Of a stretch of DNA of 64,000 nucleotides, positions 33,492 to 42,747 are shown piece by piece. Position numbers and translations under genes: made by a program. The stretch's first letter is position 1; each line of letters begins with the position of its first letter. Source of the stretch: Spirochaetales bacterium. Lineage in GTDB: Bacteria > Spirochaetota > Spirochaetia > DSM-2461. Location: assembly GCA_028533045.1 (NCBI GenBank), contig JAQQAP010000008.1, positions 124,001 through 188,000 of the forward strand, read 5' to 3'. The notes beneath the pieces were generated by a model. It had not been told where the DNA came from. It ran no database searches and saw only the letters and a list, made by a program, of their open reading frames with translations.

Positions 33492-35540
33492 ATGGGTTTG
33501 TCGCCGGTTATAAAAGTTGATAATGAAAAATGTACCAACTGCCATCAATGTATTAGTGTTTGTCCCGTTAAGTTTTGTATGGATGGGAGTGGCGATGTTA
33601 TTATTCTGAATCATGAGCTCTGTATTGCCTGCGGTAACTGTATTGATGCCTGCTCCCATGGGGCCCGTCTGAGAATGGATGATTTTGAATCTTTTCTGGA
33701 AGATTCCCGTCTAAAGCCTATGGTTGCCATTGTTGCACCTGCTGTTGTCGCTACATTTGGTGATGATATGTTAAGGGTAAACGGTTTGCTTCGCTCCCTG
33801 GGGGTGGAAGCCATGTTCGATGTAAGTTTTGGTGCGGAATTAACGATTCAAAGTTATCTTGAGCATATTAAGGAGAACCAACCGGAGTTGGTTATTTCTC
33901 AGCCCTGTCCGGCTATCGTTAATTATATTGAGTTATATAAACCTGAACTCCTTTCCTATTTGGCTCCTGCCGATAGCCCTATGTTGCATACGATGAAGAT
34001 GATTAAGGAATTTTATCCCTCCTTTTCCAATCATAAGATAGTCGTTTTATCTCCCTGTTTGGCAAAAAAAAGAGAGTTGGAAGTGACTGGTTTGGGAGAT
34101 TACAATATTACTCTGGAAGGAGTGGAGAGTTACCTGGAGAGAATCGGAAAGTCCATAAAAGACTATGATGAGGTAGCTTTTTTCAGCCCTGATCCAGAAA
34201 GGGCTGTTCTTTTTTCCTCCCCCGGAGGCTTGTTGGCGACATTGGAAAGAGAAAACCCCATAGCTGCTCAAAAAACAAGAAAAATCGAAGGGCCCGATCT
34301 GGTCTACCCCTATTTGGAAAGTCTACCTCAGTCTTTGAAAGATGGAGTGAATCCGCTTATTGTGGATTGTTTAAACTGCGAGAAAGGTTGCAACGGCGGA
34401 ACGGGTACCAGAAATCGTAATCTCTCTATGGATCATTTGGAGCATGCGATTGAGCAGCGAGCGGTAACCCAAATAAAGAGGAATAAGAGAAAGATCAATA
34501 AGGCTATAAAAAAATACTGGGATAAAGATTTATACTCTCGGCACTATATTGATCGATCGGCGTCTGTGAAAATACTTACACCCAATGAAGAAGAGATTAA
34601 ACAAATTTACCGTGATATGCATAAGTATAGCGACAATGATATTAAAAATTGTGCTTCCTGTGGCTACAATAAATGCGAGGATATGGCAAAGGCCATATAC
34701 AACGGACTGAACCGTGTTGAGAACTGTCACTATTATCAGTCCGATATAGTCGCGATTGCTCGGGACAAATCAATTAGTCTGAGTAATCGTATTAATGATA
34801 AGATTAATGAATCTTCTTCCGAAATGCTCAAAATAAGCGAGATGGTAGAGACCCTTATGGCCAGGACGCAGAATCAAAGTGCGAATATAGAGGAGAGTTC
34901 CGCTGCTGTTAAGCAGATGATGAGTTCCATTTCCGCCGTTCACGATAATTTACTTGAACGAAAAGGTGTTGTCTCTGATTTGAAGGAAACCGCAGAGAGT
35001 AAAATATCCGGCTTAAGAGATATGGTAAACTCCATAAGGGAAGTCGTTAATGGGGTAGATAAAGTTCAGGAATTTAACAATACCGTTGATAATATTGCTC
35101 AAAACACAAACCTGCTTGCCATGAATGCCTCTATTGAGGCAGCCCATGCAGGAGAACATGGCAGAGGTTTTTCTGTCGTAGCGGGAGAAATCCGAAAGTT
35201 GGCTGAAGAAACCGGTGAAAATGCTCATAATATTGCCGACGACCTTAAAAAAATAACGACAGATATTAAAAATTCTATGAGAGTTTCCGAAGAAAGCAGT
35301 TCGGATATGGAGAAGATAATAGGCGACTTCTTTCGAATTAGTGACAGTCTTGCTCATATTTCCGCCAGTATGTCGGAGATGAGTGCCGGGACAGAGCAAA
35401 TTCAGACCTCTATGACAAGCATGGTGGAAGGGAGCCACGGGGTTGCCGAATTTTGTGAAGTTATGGGCGAGATGGTGAGGAATTTAGAGCGTATTTTTAA
35501 TGAGCTAACCGAGATGAGTCAACATCGGGAGATTGTTTGA
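33492..35540 (+). CDS. [FeFe]-hydrogenase-like sensor fused to a chemoreceptor signalling domain
   Basis: 682 residues, no membrane segment. Two [4Fe-4S] ferredoxin motifs (Cys14/17/20/24 and 44/47/50/54) are followed by an H-cluster domain. All four likely cluster cysteines are present: Cys139 in SQPCP, Cys189 in SPCLAKKRE, Cys296 and Cys300 in NCEKGC. The proton-transfer Cys before Cys139 is Pro, and the methionines of the usual motifs 2 and 3 appear as Ser and Leu, as expected for sensory rather than catalytic enzymes. An ACS-type Fe-S motif (Cys387/390/395/412) and an MCP signalling domain (about 440-682) with a near-canonical tip follow. A cytosolic H2 or redox receptor is inferred. SD aaggag. 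Confidence 0.9.
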   Translation: MGLSPVIKVDNEKCTNCHQCISVCPVKFCMDGSGDVIILNHELCIACGNCIDACSHGARLRMDDFESFLEDSRLKPMVAIVAPAVVATFGDDMLRVNGLLRSLGVEAMFDVSFGAELTIQSYLEHIKENQPELVISQPCPAIVNYIELYKPELLSYLAPADSPMLHTMKMIKEFYPSFSNHKIVVLSPCLAKKRELEVTGLGDYNITLEGVESYLERIGKSIKDYDEVAFFSPDPERAVLFSSPGGLLATLERENPIAAQKTRKIEGPDLVYPYLESLPQSLKDGVNPLIVDCLNCEKGCNGGTGTRNRNLSMDHLEHAIEQRAVTQIKRNKRKINKAIKKYWDKDLYSRHYIDRSASVKILTPNEEEIKQIYRDMHKYSDNDIKNCASCGYNKCEDMAKAIYNGLNRVENCHYYQSDIVAIARDKSISLSNRINDKINESSSEMLKISEMVETLMARTQNQSANIEESSAAVKQMMSSISAVHDNLLERKGVVSDLKETAESKISGLRDMVNSIREVVNGVDKVQEFNNTVDNIAQNTNLLAMNASIEAAHAGEHGRGFSVVAGEIRKLAEETGENAHNIADDLKKITTDIKNSMRVSEESSSDMEKIIGDFFRISDSLAHISASMSEMSAGTEQIQTSMTSMVEGSHGVAEFCEVMGEMVRNLERIFNELTEMSQHREIV

Positions 35541-35577
35541 TAAGGCTTTTTTTGTGAATGTGCCGCTTTCGGACAAA

Positions 35578-35606
35578 TTGATTATTCTTGACTGATTCGT
35601 TATTCT
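35578..35606 (+). promoter_or_regulatory. Candidate promoter directly before the RNase D gene
   Basis: TTGATT (35578-35583), 17 bases, TATTCT (35601-35606). The predicted start is at about 35613, next to ATG 35614, and no SD is present. The -10 is only a moderate match. Confidence 0.35.
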
Positions 35607-35613
35607 GGATACT

Positions 35614-36456
35614 ATGACCGAATACAGAGAAATCAAAACTACCGCCGAGCTGGCGGCCTACCGAAAGTCCCTTACAGAAAAGGGTGTTAAGAAAATCGCC
35701 ATGGACTTTGAGGCTGAATTCAACCTCCATGTTTACGGGGAACATCTCTGTCTGATTCAGGTCTATGACGGTGCCGATTTTCTCCTGATTGATCCTTTGA
35801 AGATTGATCGCAATGAGCTTAAAGCCTTTTTGGAGATGAAGTCTCCGGTAAAGCTCTTCTTTGGGGCTGATTCGGACCGAATGCTAGTCTATAAGCAGTT
35901 TGGAATTAAGATTGCCTCCCTCTTTGACATTCAACATCTGGTGGAAGTTCTTGAATTGGAGAAAAAAGGGCTCGATTCCGTCCTGGCTTCCCAGCTGAAT
36001 GTGGAAGTGGTCAAAAAAAAGAAGTTCCAGCGATATAACTGGCTCCGCCGCCCCCTCGATGAGGAGGCCAAGGAGTATGCTCTGGGTGATGTGGAACACC
36101 TCTTCCGTCTGAGCGAAGTGCTTATGGAGCAGATTGTTTCCCGGGGACTTGTGGAGGATATGGGCTTTCGCATTGCCGCCGGTCACCTGGATTTGGACCG
36201 AAAAACCGTACCCGGGATTTTTAAAACCCCGGCTTATAAGAAAATGTCCGGAGCCCAGAAGGAAAAATACCGCCGACTAGTGGAAATCCGGGAGGAATTT
36301 GCTAAAAAGCTGAATGTCCCTCCCAATACGATACTTACCAAACAGGACCTGGCCGATATCACCTACGACACGGCGGCTGTTAAACGGGTGCAGTTTAACC
36401 GCAAAGTCCGGGACGGAGAGAAGCGCCGGATTATTGAGGCCGTTATAAAGTCATAA
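35614..36456 (+). CDS. rnd: Ribonuclease D-type 3'-5' exonuclease with HRDC domain
   Basis: 280 residues. DEDD-family exonuclease domain in the first ~190: DFEAEF (motif I), a GADSDRM segment (motif II) and YALGDVEHL (motif III, with the Tyr of the DEDDy group). A C-terminal HRDC-like helical region (about 205-280: YRRLVEIREEFAKKLNVPPNTIL) follows. RNase D trims 3' ends of tRNA precursors and other RNAs. It is slightly shorter than E. coli RNase D, with one HRDC domain. It is convergent and overlaps the next gene by 14 bases. There is no clear SD before ATG 35614. Confidence 0.88.
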   Translation: MTEYREIKTTAELAAYRKSLTEKGVKKIAMDFEAEFNLHVYGEHLCLIQVYDGADFLLIDPLKIDRNELKAFLEMKSPVKLFFGADSDRMLVYKQFGIKIASLFDIQHLVEVLELEKKGLDSVLASQLNVEVVKKKKFQRYNWLRRPLDEEAKEYALGDVEHLFRLSEVLMEQIVSRGLVEDMGFRIAAGHLDLDRKTVPGIFKTPAYKKMSGAQKEKYRRLVEIREEFAKKLNVPPNTILTKQDLADITYDTAAVKRVQFNRKVRDGEKRRIIEAVIKS

Positions 36457-37078
36457 CATAGCGTCCGGTCCCGGTGCCGGCAAAGCCCAATCTTAACAGG
36501 TATTTCTGATGGGCCCTGTTGTCCGACTCGGTACTGATCGATTCGATATTTTCCAGGCCCGCCCTCTTAAGAGTCTCACGAATGGTGGAATAGAAATAGT
36601 GGCCGCACTTTAGGTCCCGGAAGTCGGGAGTAGCGTAGTCCAGGACAATGTGCCAATTAGTTTTAGTCGATTGGCGGCAGACGACCAGGGATACGGTATG
36701 GCCGTTGCGAAGGATGGGGAAAAACCGGCAGCTCTCGTCTTCAAGGAGGGCTTCCGGGTCCAGCTGGGGATAAAAGCTAAGGATATCGTCCCGGTTGCTG
36801 TTGAGAAAGTGGGATATAAAGGTTTTCTCCTCCGGTCCGGGAGTAAGGATTTCCAGCCGCTCTATAACTTTTCTCATTCTGTTTAAATAGTAGAGATTGG
36901 TAAGTGTGGTAAAGGTATTAAGGGCCATAACCGGTAGGGACCAGATGTAATAGCCGTAGATGATAAAGCATACCGAGCCTATCAGATTAATTACCCTCAA
37001 GCGCAAAACGCTTTTTTGAGTCAGGGCCAGGGCGACTATAACCGATGCAACTAAACCGAAAATCTCTATTCTATCCAT
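36443..37078 (-). CDS. YgjV-like membrane domain fused to a GNAT-like domain
   Basis: 211 residues. The first ~75 contain three hydrophobic helices (IFGLVASVIVALALTQ, VINLIGSVCFIIYGYYIWSL, LNTFTTLTNLYYL) of the YgjV/PQ-loop-like type. The remainder reads like a GNAT acetyltransferase: FLNSNRDDI...HIVLDYATPDFRDLKCGHYFYSTIRETLKRAGLENIESISTESDNRAHQKYLLRLGF. A soluble acyltransferase domain tethered to the membrane is inferred; the substrate is unknown. SD aggagg lies seven bases before ATG 37078. Confidence 0.7.
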   Translation of the reverse strand: MDRIEIFGLVASVIVALALTQKSVLRLRVINLIGSVCFIIYGYYIWSLPVMALNTFTTLTNLYYLNRMRKVIERLEILTPGPEEKTFISHFLNSNRDDILSFYPQLDPEALLEDESCRFFPILRNGHTVSLVVCRQSTKTNWHIVLDYATPDFRDLKCGHYFYSTIRETLKRAGLENIESISTESDNRAHQKYLLRLGFAGTGTGRYVMTL

Positions 37079-37087
37079 TGAATCCTC

Positions 37088-38359
37088 CTAAAGGTTTTTA
37101 AGAAAGGCCTCAAGCCTGTCACATCCTTCTATTAGACTGGGAAAAAGCTTTTTCTCCCATTCTTCGTTCATCCCGTCCCGTCCGGGCCAGTTTTCTCTGA
37201 CAAATTTACCGTCAAAATCCACGCTGGCCGTACGAACTCCCAAATTGGTGGCGGGGAAGTAGAAGTCCGAACCGGGAAGCAGGGCAACTCCCACATCGAG
37301 GAGGAGTTTTTCCACTAAAGCCTTTCCGGTTAAAATCCCGTGGGCCTTAAGCTTTTCCCGGTAGTTGTCAAAGTCGGGGAAGAGATAGAAGGCTCCCTCC
37401 GGTTTGGGACAGTTCAGGCCCATGGCGGTAAAGCGGTCCCAAAGATACTCCGAGGCATAACGGTAGATGTCTCTGTTGGTGTTGAGCTCTTCCCGGAGTT
37501 CGTCAAAGCGGGAATAGCCGTTGAGAGCGGCGTACTGTACGGGGCAGGACACACAGCTGAAGGTTTCGGATATGATGGCGCTAAGGGAGTCCTTGATGAT
37601 CTGGAGGGTAGGGGGGATAATCATGGCGCCCAGTCGGTAGCCTCCTCCGGCAAAAAGTTTGGAAAGGCCGGTGGAAACGATGGTCCCCTCAGGGTAGAAG
37701 CGGGCGATGCTGACGTGGGGGCGGCCTGTGAAGTCTATACCCGCATAGATTTCATCGGAAATAACTATCACATTGTAGGCCCGGCATATTTCGGCTATCT
37801 CTTTGAGTTCTTCTTCTGTATAAACGCTTCCCGTGGGGTTATTCGGATTATTGAGAATCAGAAGCTTCTGTTCCTGGCCCATCTCAAAGCAGGCTCGGTC
37901 CAGTTCGTCCGCCTGGAGACGGTAGGAGTTTTCCCGTTTTGTTTGGATGGGGATGAGTGTCTTGCCGCGCATAGCCGCTTGGGGGCCGTAGCTCACCCAG
38001 CTGGGGGCAGGGACAAGGAGAATGCCTTCCACCAGGTAGCTTAGTTGAAAAATCAGCTCTTTACTTCCCGGTCCAATGAAGACATCTTCCGCTGTGTATT
38101 CCAGTTGGTGTTCCTTTTTAAGGTAGGCACAAAGAGCTTCCCTCAGTTCCAGAAGGCCCTGTGTGGGGAGATATTCGTTATGTGAGGCGTGGTCAATCAG
38201 TCCCTCTTGAAGCAGCTTGGGTACGGGAAACGCCGCTTCTCCAAAGCCAAAATGATTGACCTTGCGTCCTTCGCTCCGAAGTTTCTTGACGGTGGTGTTG
38301 ATATGCAGTGTGGCCGACTCTTTGAGGTTGAGGACCAGGGGGTTAATGGATGGAATCAT
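37088..38359 (-). CDS. Class I/II aminotransferase (aspartate aminotransferase fold)
   Basis: 423 residues, fold-type I PLP enzyme. Visible motifs are NNPNNPTGSVY, SDEIYAGI and the PLP lysine in TGLSKLFAGGGYRLGAM, plus a C-terminal arginine in VRTASVDF for the substrate carboxylate. The start is set at ATG 38359 (aaggaga upstream); an upstream extension to 38434 lacks a binding site. Substrate specificity cannot be read. It shares a nine-base gap with the YgjV-GNAT gene, so both are likely co-transcribed. It lies just outside the aryl polyene operon and runs opposite to it. Confidence 0.85.
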   Translation of the reverse strand: MIPSINPLVLNLKESATLHINTTVKKLRSEGRKVNHFGFGEAAFPVPKLLQEGLIDHASHNEYLPTQGLLELREALCAYLKKEHQLEYTAEDVFIGPGSKELIFQLSYLVEGILLVPAPSWVSYGPQAAMRGKTLIPIQTKRENSYRLQADELDRACFEMGQEQKLLILNNPNNPTGSVYTEEELKEIAEICRAYNVIVISDEIYAGIDFTGRPHVSIARFYPEGTIVSTGLSKLFAGGGYRLGAMIIPPTLQIIKDSLSAIISETFSCVSCPVQYAALNGYSRFDELREELNTNRDIYRYASEYLWDRFTAMGLNCPKPEGAFYLFPDFDNYREKLKAHGILTGKALVEKLLLDVGVALLPGSDFYFPATNLGVRTASVDFDGKFVRENWPGRDGMNEEWEKKLFPSLIEGCDRLEAFLKNL

Positions 38360-38436
38360 GACTATCTCCTTAGGCTGATTATAGGCCCGGGAAGGGGCTT
38401 TTACAAGGAGGGCCTCTTCACAAATCGGTCTCATTC

Positions 38437-38466
38437 TTGACCGAATCCGCTTTGTCGGTCTAATAT
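38437..38466 (+). promoter_or_regulatory. Sigma70-type promoter of the small lipoprotein gene
   Basis: TTGACC (38437-38442), 18-base spacer, TAATAT (38461-38466). The gene starts at 38498 with cggaga as SD. Confidence 0.6.
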
Positions 38467-38497
38467 GTAAAAACCAATATAGAATACGGAGATAATT

Positions 38498-38896
38498 ATG
38501 ATTAAAAGAATATTATTGATTCTTCCTTTGACTTTGTTTTTCTTTTCCTGTGTGACCACATCCATGCCTTTTGAATATACCGTGGAGGGATATTCTCTTG
38601 GGACTGATATAGATAAGGATATACTGGAGAAAAGCATTAAGATTGCCTTGATGAAGTATAACTGGATCCCCTATGAAGAGGTTCCCGGAAGCATTAAGTC
38701 CCAGTTTTCCAAGTCGGAGGGACTGATTACTTGTGATATTCAGGTCCTTTATAATGACGGTGGGTATTCCATAAACTATCTGGGAAGTAAAAATCTTGAT
38801 GAGAACCTCAAACGCATGACTATTCACAAGAATTATAATCGCTGGATTGCCAATCTGAATAAAGTTATTTACGAGAATTACTTGCTGGCCGAGTAA
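38498..38896 (+). CDS. Small lipoprotein of unknown function
   Basis: 132 residues. Lipoprotein signal peptide with lipobox FFSC, then a compact alpha/beta domain (EYTVEGYSLGTDIDKDILEKSIKIALMKYNWIPYEEVPGSIKS...ITCDIQVLYNDGGYSINYLG) that resembles small periplasmic lipoproteins of unknown function. It is located 99 bases before the aryl polyene operon and in the same direction, but both have their own promoters, so a role in that pathway is only possible. Confidence 0.75.
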   Translation: MIKRILLILPLTLFFFSCVTTSMPFEYTVEGYSLGTDIDKDILEKSIKIALMKYNWIPYEEVPGSIKSQFSKSEGLITCDIQVLYNDGGYSINYLGSKNLDENLKRMTIHKNYNRWIANLNKVIYENYLLAE

Positions 38897-38935
38897 GCGA
38901 TTTGTGTCTTTTTATGGGACTCGCAGGCGGGTCCC

Positions 38936-38965
38936 TGTACACATTTTCTTCACTTTGTGTATAAT
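38936..38965 (+). promoter_or_regulatory. Promoter of the aryl polyene operon
   Basis: TGTACA (38936-38941), 18-base spacer, perfect TATAAT (38960-38965), about 30 bases before ATG 38996. This is the only convincing promoter I see for the 16-kb operon. Confidence 0.55.
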
Positions 38966-38995
38966 GGGGTATTCTCAAAATAACAGGGAGATCCC

Positions 38996-40108
38996 ATGAA
39001 CCATAAAAATCCCGATTGGCAGGAAGAACAGTACAGCAAAGATAAAATCCGTGCTGTTGATGCCAAATATGAAGCCCAAAAAATCGCCTTTGCCCCTCTT
39101 GTCTTTCAAGCCGCCCTTTCTCTTAGGGAATTCGGCATATTAACGTCCCTTCTGGAAGCGGGAGATACCGGTTTAACCGCCGCTGCCCTCCTGGAAAAGC
39201 ATGATGTTTCTGAATACGCTCTTAATGTCCTGTTGGAAATGGGACTTAGCATGGATATTGTTAAGTGGGAAAGGGACAGCTCCCCCCGGGTATATTCTCT
39301 GGGGAAGGTGGGATTTTTCCTTGAAACAGACGGTATGACCCGGGCCAATATGGATTTCTCCCAGGATGTCTGTTACAACGGGGCTTTTCATATGCACGAG
39401 GCCTTGGTAAAAGGAAAACCGGAAGGACTTAAGGTCTTTGGCGGATGGGATACCATTTATGAAGGTCTCTCTTCCCTGCCGGCGGACGTTCAGAAGAGCT
39501 GGTTTGCCTTTGACCACTACTACTCGGACGGGGCCTTTCCCAAGGCCTTGGAATTCGTTTTTAAAGAAGAACCTAAAAACCTTATGGATATTGGGGGGAA
39601 TACGGCTAAATGGGCCTTTGCCTGCGCCGGATTTAACCCTCGGGTAAATGTTACCATTGTGGACTTGCCCGGACAGGCCGATATGGCCCGGAAGAGAATC
39701 GAAAAAGCCGGTCTTTCCGAACGAATCTCTCTTTTCGAAGGAAATGTCTTAAAGGAAGAAACAACCCTTCCCACCCATTGCGATGCGGTCTGGATGAGTC
39801 AGTTCCTCGACTGTTTCTCTTTGGAGGAAATCACCTCTATTCTTACAAAAGTCCATGCCGCCGTGGATGAAGAGGCCCAAATCTTTGTTATGGAACCCCT
39901 CTGGGATCGTCAGAAATATCCCGCCGCCTCCTACTCCCTTCACGCCACATCTCTCTATTTTACCGCCATGGCCAATGGTAATAGTAAAATGTACGGCTAC
40001 GACGAGTTGGTTCGGGCTGTGGAAGCGGGAGGATTTATCCTCTCCGATGAAATCCATGAGCTGGGGCCGAACGACTACTCCATTCTTAAATTCAAGAAGA
40101 AGGCTTAA
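38996..40108 (+). CDS. SAM-dependent O-methyltransferase, first gene of the aryl polyene operon
   Basis: 370 residues. An N-terminal winged-helix dimerisation domain precedes a class I methyltransferase domain with the SAM loop LMDIGGNTAKWAFA, an acidic VTIVDLPGQ after strand 2 and a DAVWMSQFLDCFSLEE core, the arrangement of plant-type/hydroxyneurosporene O-methyltransferases. In aryl polyene clusters a methyltransferase decorates the aryl head group; an O-methyl ether is the likely product here. SD caggga precedes ATG 38996; three bases separate it from the next gene. Confidence 0.85.
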   Translation: MNHKNPDWQEEQYSKDKIRAVDAKYEAQKIAFAPLVFQAALSLREFGILTSLLEAGDTGLTAAALLEKHDVSEYALNVLLEMGLSMDIVKWERDSSPRVYSLGKVGFFLETDGMTRANMDFSQDVCYNGAFHMHEALVKGKPEGLKVFGGWDTIYEGLSSLPADVQKSWFAFDHYYSDGAFPKALEFVFKEEPKNLMDIGGNTAKWAFACAGFNPRVNVTIVDLPGQADMARKRIEKAGLSERISLFEGNVLKEETTLPTHCDAVWMSQFLDCFSLEEITSILTKVHAAVDEEAQIFVMEPLWDRQKYPAASYSLHATSLYFTAMANGNSKMYGYDELVRAVEAGGFILSDEIHELGPNDYSILKFKKKA

Positions 40109-40111
40109 TCT

Positions 40112-40843
40112 GTGAAGTTGCATTTAGAGGATCATTGCGCCTGGGCTCCTTCTTTGGAGACAGAGGAACAGTGGGAGCAGTGGGCCTCCGGTTCTTGTGA
40201 GATCGAATGCTCTACTGTGGTTCCCCCGTTGGAGCACATGTCAAAAATAAGCAAGCGCCGTTTGAGTCAATTGACCAAGATGGTTTTGCAGACCGGTCAT
40301 GACCTCATTGTGAAAAATCGTCCCGACCACGTAATCTTTTGCAGTAATTATGGAGAGATCCGCCAGCAGTACAAGATTACCCGGGGGCTTCTTGATAGCG
40401 GCGAGATCCGGCCGGCCAATTTTAGCCACTCCGTTTTCAATACGCCTTTGAGTCTTTTAACCATTGAGGAGAAGGTAAGGGAGTCGGTAAATGTTCTTCT
40501 GGCCGGGGATCGGTGTCTTTCCATGGGGCTTCAGGCCGCTCTGGCCCATGGAGCTTGCCACCCCAAGGACAGGCAACTTCTGATTTTTGCCGATGAACTT
40601 CTGCCCGAAGACTACAGCGGCCTTCTGGGGAAAACGCCCCCGCCTTACGCTTTTGCTCTGATGTTGGGGCCGGAGGGAACCGGTAAGGCCGTCCTGGATA
40701 TGAAGGAAGGAGCGCTTGAAAGAGGAGATCGCTCTACCCATCCCCTGGATTTTTACAGTTGGTTGATCAAGAATGAAGAGGAGCGATTCACCGTTGAAGC
40801 AAAAGGGTCTATCCCTTACGTTCTTAATCGGAGCTCTCTGTGA
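40112..40843 (+). CDS. Ketosynthase-like chain-length-factor protein (Ketoacyl-synt_2 family)
   Basis: 243 residues. It matches the N-terminal beta-ketoacyl synthase-like family (PF13723 type): HLEDHCAWAP start, MSKISKRRLSQLTKM, VIFCSNYGEI..., NFSHSVFNTPLSLLTI, and MGLQAALAHGA. The catalytic Cys position is not a nucleophile (FSHSVFNT). In characterised aryl polyene systems the equivalent protein pairs with an active ketosynthase as a chain-length factor. Start GTG 40112 follows aagaagg. Confidence 0.82.
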   Translation: MKLHLEDHCAWAPSLETEEQWEQWASGSCEIECSTVVPPLEHMSKISKRRLSQLTKMVLQTGHDLIVKNRPDHVIFCSNYGEIRQQYKITRGLLDSGEIRPANFSHSVFNTPLSLLTIEEKVRESVNVLLAGDRCLSMGLQAALAHGACHPKDRQLLIFADELLPEDYSGLLGKTPPPYAFALMLGPEGTGKAVLDMKEGALERGDRSTHPLDFYSWLIKNEEERFTVEAKGSIPYVLNRSSL

Positions 40844-41619
40844 TGAAAAGGGGCTACCACGTCATATTCAAGCTTGTGAGTTTCTTCTTTTTTGGGCTGG
40901 GGGGCGCCGTTTTTTCTCTTGTTTTTTTGCCCCTTTTCCTGCTTTTTGTGCATCCCGCAGCGGCCAGAAAAAGAGCGCTCAGGAGATGGGCTAGCAAATC
41001 GTTTCATCTTTTTACCGGTTTTATGTCCCTTGTGGGAGTTGTTAAGCTGGATGATTCGGAGACGGAGGACCTGCACAGGGATGTACCTTCTCTTATCTGT
41101 GCCAATCACCCCTCTTTGTTGGATGTGGTTTTTCTTATCAGCCTGATTCCCAACGCCGATTGCATCGTCAAAGCGGGACACTGGAAAAATCCTTTTTTGC
41201 GAATTATTCTTTCGTCCATGTATATTCCCAATTCCCTTAATGTGGAGGATACGGTGGAGGCCTGCCGAAAGTCTCTGGATGAGGGAAACCATATCATTCT
41301 TTTTCCCGAGGGAACCCGAACGCCTCCCGGAGAAGAGTTGCCCCGCTTTCACCGCAGCGCAGCCCAAATCGCCCTCCGAACCGGCCATGACATTGTGGCG
41401 GTGAAGATTGGATGCAGCGAACATTCCGGCTTGGGTAAGGGGGATAAGATCTGGGACTCCCCGCCGGGAGGAGTTATTCGTTATTCCCTGCATGGGCAAG
41501 GAATACTGCCTTTTGAAAGCTATAAAGATATGTCCGTTCCTGTGGGGGCTCGTCAATTGACCAAAGACCTCAAATCGGCTATCTTTCATAACCATAATAA
41601 AACCGAGGACTGTTTATGA
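40843..41619 (+). CDS. PlsC-type acyltransferase
   Basis: 258 residues. One or two N-terminal hydrophobic helices and the lysophosphatidate acyltransferase motifs: HPSLLD (NHx4D block, catalytic His-Asp) and FPEGTRT. It transfers acyl groups at the cytoplasmic face of the inner membrane. In aryl polyene operons such enzymes probably help attach the polyene or a fatty acyl group to the lipid anchor. ATG 40843 overlaps the previous stop (TGATG). Confidence 0.85.
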   Translation: MKRGYHVIFKLVSFFFFGLGGAVFSLVFLPLFLLFVHPAAARKRALRRWASKSFHLFTGFMSLVGVVKLDDSETEDLHRDVPSLICANHPSLLDVVFLISLIPNADCIVKAGHWKNPFLRIILSSMYIPNSLNVEDTVEACRKSLDEGNHIILFPEGTRTPPGEELPRFHRSAAQIALRTGHDIVAVKIGCSEHSGLGKGDKIWDSPPGGVIRYSLHGQGILPFESYKDMSVPVGARQLTKDLKSAIFHNHNKTEDCL

Positions 41620-41873
41620 AAAGTTTAGAATTGCAGCTCAAAGAGCTGGTTATCGAATCTCTTGATTTGGAAGATATGACCGTTGACGATATTCCCGCAG
41701 ACGCCGCCCTTTTTGGAGATGATCTGGGGCTCGATTCCATAGATGCTCTGGAGCTGGGAATTGCGATTAAGAAGAAGTTCAATATTACCCTTTCCGCCGA
41801 AGATGAGGAGAACAGGAAGCATTTCTACTCCATCAATACGCTAAAAGATTTTGTTACAGCGAATAGGGCTTAA
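41616..41873 (+). CDS. Acyl carrier protein 1 of the aryl polyene cluster
   Basis: 85 residues, acidic, four-helix ACP. Phosphopantetheine attachment serine in GLDSIDALEL. ATG overlaps the stop of the acyltransferase (ATGA). It carries the growing polyene or the aryl starter. No phosphopantetheinyl transferase is encoded in the operon, so a cellular one must serve it. Confidence 0.93.
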   Translation: MKSLELQLKELVIESLDLEDMTVDDIPADAALFGDDLGLDSIDALELGIAIKKKFNITLSAEDEENRKHFYSINTLKDFVTANRA

Positions 41874-41887
41874 GGAAGGGCAGGAAA

Positions 41888-42142
41888 ATGAAAAGAGAAG
41901 AAATATTTAACAAGGTCGCGGAGATCTTGAATGAAACCTTTGAAATCCCCCTTGAAGAAATTAAGGGCGATTCCCTGATTCAGGATGATTTGGATCTGGA
42001 CAGCATTGATGCGGTAGACCTGATTGTTAAACTTCAGAAGTACACCAGCAAAAACATCGATCCCGCCGAATTCAAGCTGGTTAAGACCGTTGACGATGTG
42101 GTCACAGCCATTGAAAAGCTTTTTGTAGAGGAAAAGCTGTAA
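41888..42142 (+). CDS. Acyl carrier protein 2 of the aryl polyene cluster
   Basis: 84 residues with the attachment serine in DLDSIDAVDL. Sequence differs enough from the first ACP (for example LIQDDLDLDS and NIDPAEFKLVKTVDDVV) to suggest separate partners, such as starter loading against elongation. SD aaggaagggcagga. Confidence 0.93.
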   Translation: MKREEIFNKVAEILNETFEIPLEEIKGDSLIQDDLDLDSIDAVDLIVKLQKYTSKNIDPAEFKLVKTVDDVVTAIEKLFVEEKL

Positions 42143-42147
42143 AAATA

Positions 42148-42747
42148 ATGAAGAAGCTGCTCTGGCTGCTTTCTCTGATCATCGGGCTGGCCTATCCCTT
42201 TCTGGTGTTTTTTATCATGAGGAAGTATGGCGCCGATGCCCGTATGCTTGTCCTGTTCCTTCTCCTTGTGGGAGCGGTCTACTTTCTCTCTCATAGTGGA
42301 GACAGGAAATCGGGAGGCATGAAGGCGGTACAGTTTTGGGGTACCCTTCTTGTTTTGAGCAGTCTGGCCCTTCTTACCTTTCTTACAAAGAACGCCGGTT
42401 TTGTAAAAATCTATCCGATTTCCATTAACCTCATGTTTCTTGTAAGTTTTGGCTCCACCCTGTTTTTTGGGCCAAACATGATTTTCCGATTTGCCCGTCT
42501 ACAGGATAGGGCGATCGACAAGAACCCCCATTTAGAGAAGATCATAAGCTATTGCAGGCGGGTTACCCAGGTATGGTGCCTCTTCTTTATTGTGAACGGC
42601 TTGATATCCGGCGCGACCGCTCTATGGGGAAGTGATATGCAGTGGACCCTGTACAATGGGTTTATCTCTTACGTTCTCATGGGACTGCTTTTTGCGGTGG
42701 AATTTATTATAAGAAAACTACAGGAAAGAAAATGGGAACGATCCTAG
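42148..42747 (+). CDS. COG4648-type membrane protein of aryl polyene clusters
   Basis: 199 residues, about six hydrophobic helices (LLWLLSLIIGLAYPFLVFF, MLVLFLLLVGAVYFLS, ...). It belongs to a membrane protein family regularly found in aryl polyene operons; its biochemical role is not established. The C-terminal end overlaps the next gene by 16 bases. Confidence 0.78.
   Translation: MKKLLWLLSLIIGLAYPFLVFFIMRKYGADARMLVLFLLLVGAVYFLSHSGDRKSGGMKAVQFWGTLLVLSSLALLTFLTKNAGFVKIYPISINLMFLVSFGSTLFFGPNMIFRFARLQDRAIDKNPHLEKIISYCRRVTQVWCLFFIVNGLISGATALWGSDMQWTLYNGFISYVLMGLLFAVEFIIRKLQERKWERS

Noticed and set aside
38434-38498. Upstream start for the aminotransferase at 38434
   Set aside because: The added 25 residues lack a ribosome binding site and overlap the divergent promoter; ATG 38359 has aaggaga.
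38916-38935. Hairpin GGGAC...GTCCC after the small lipoprotein gene as a terminator
   Set aside because: No T-run follows on either strand; the stem is short with a 10-base loop.
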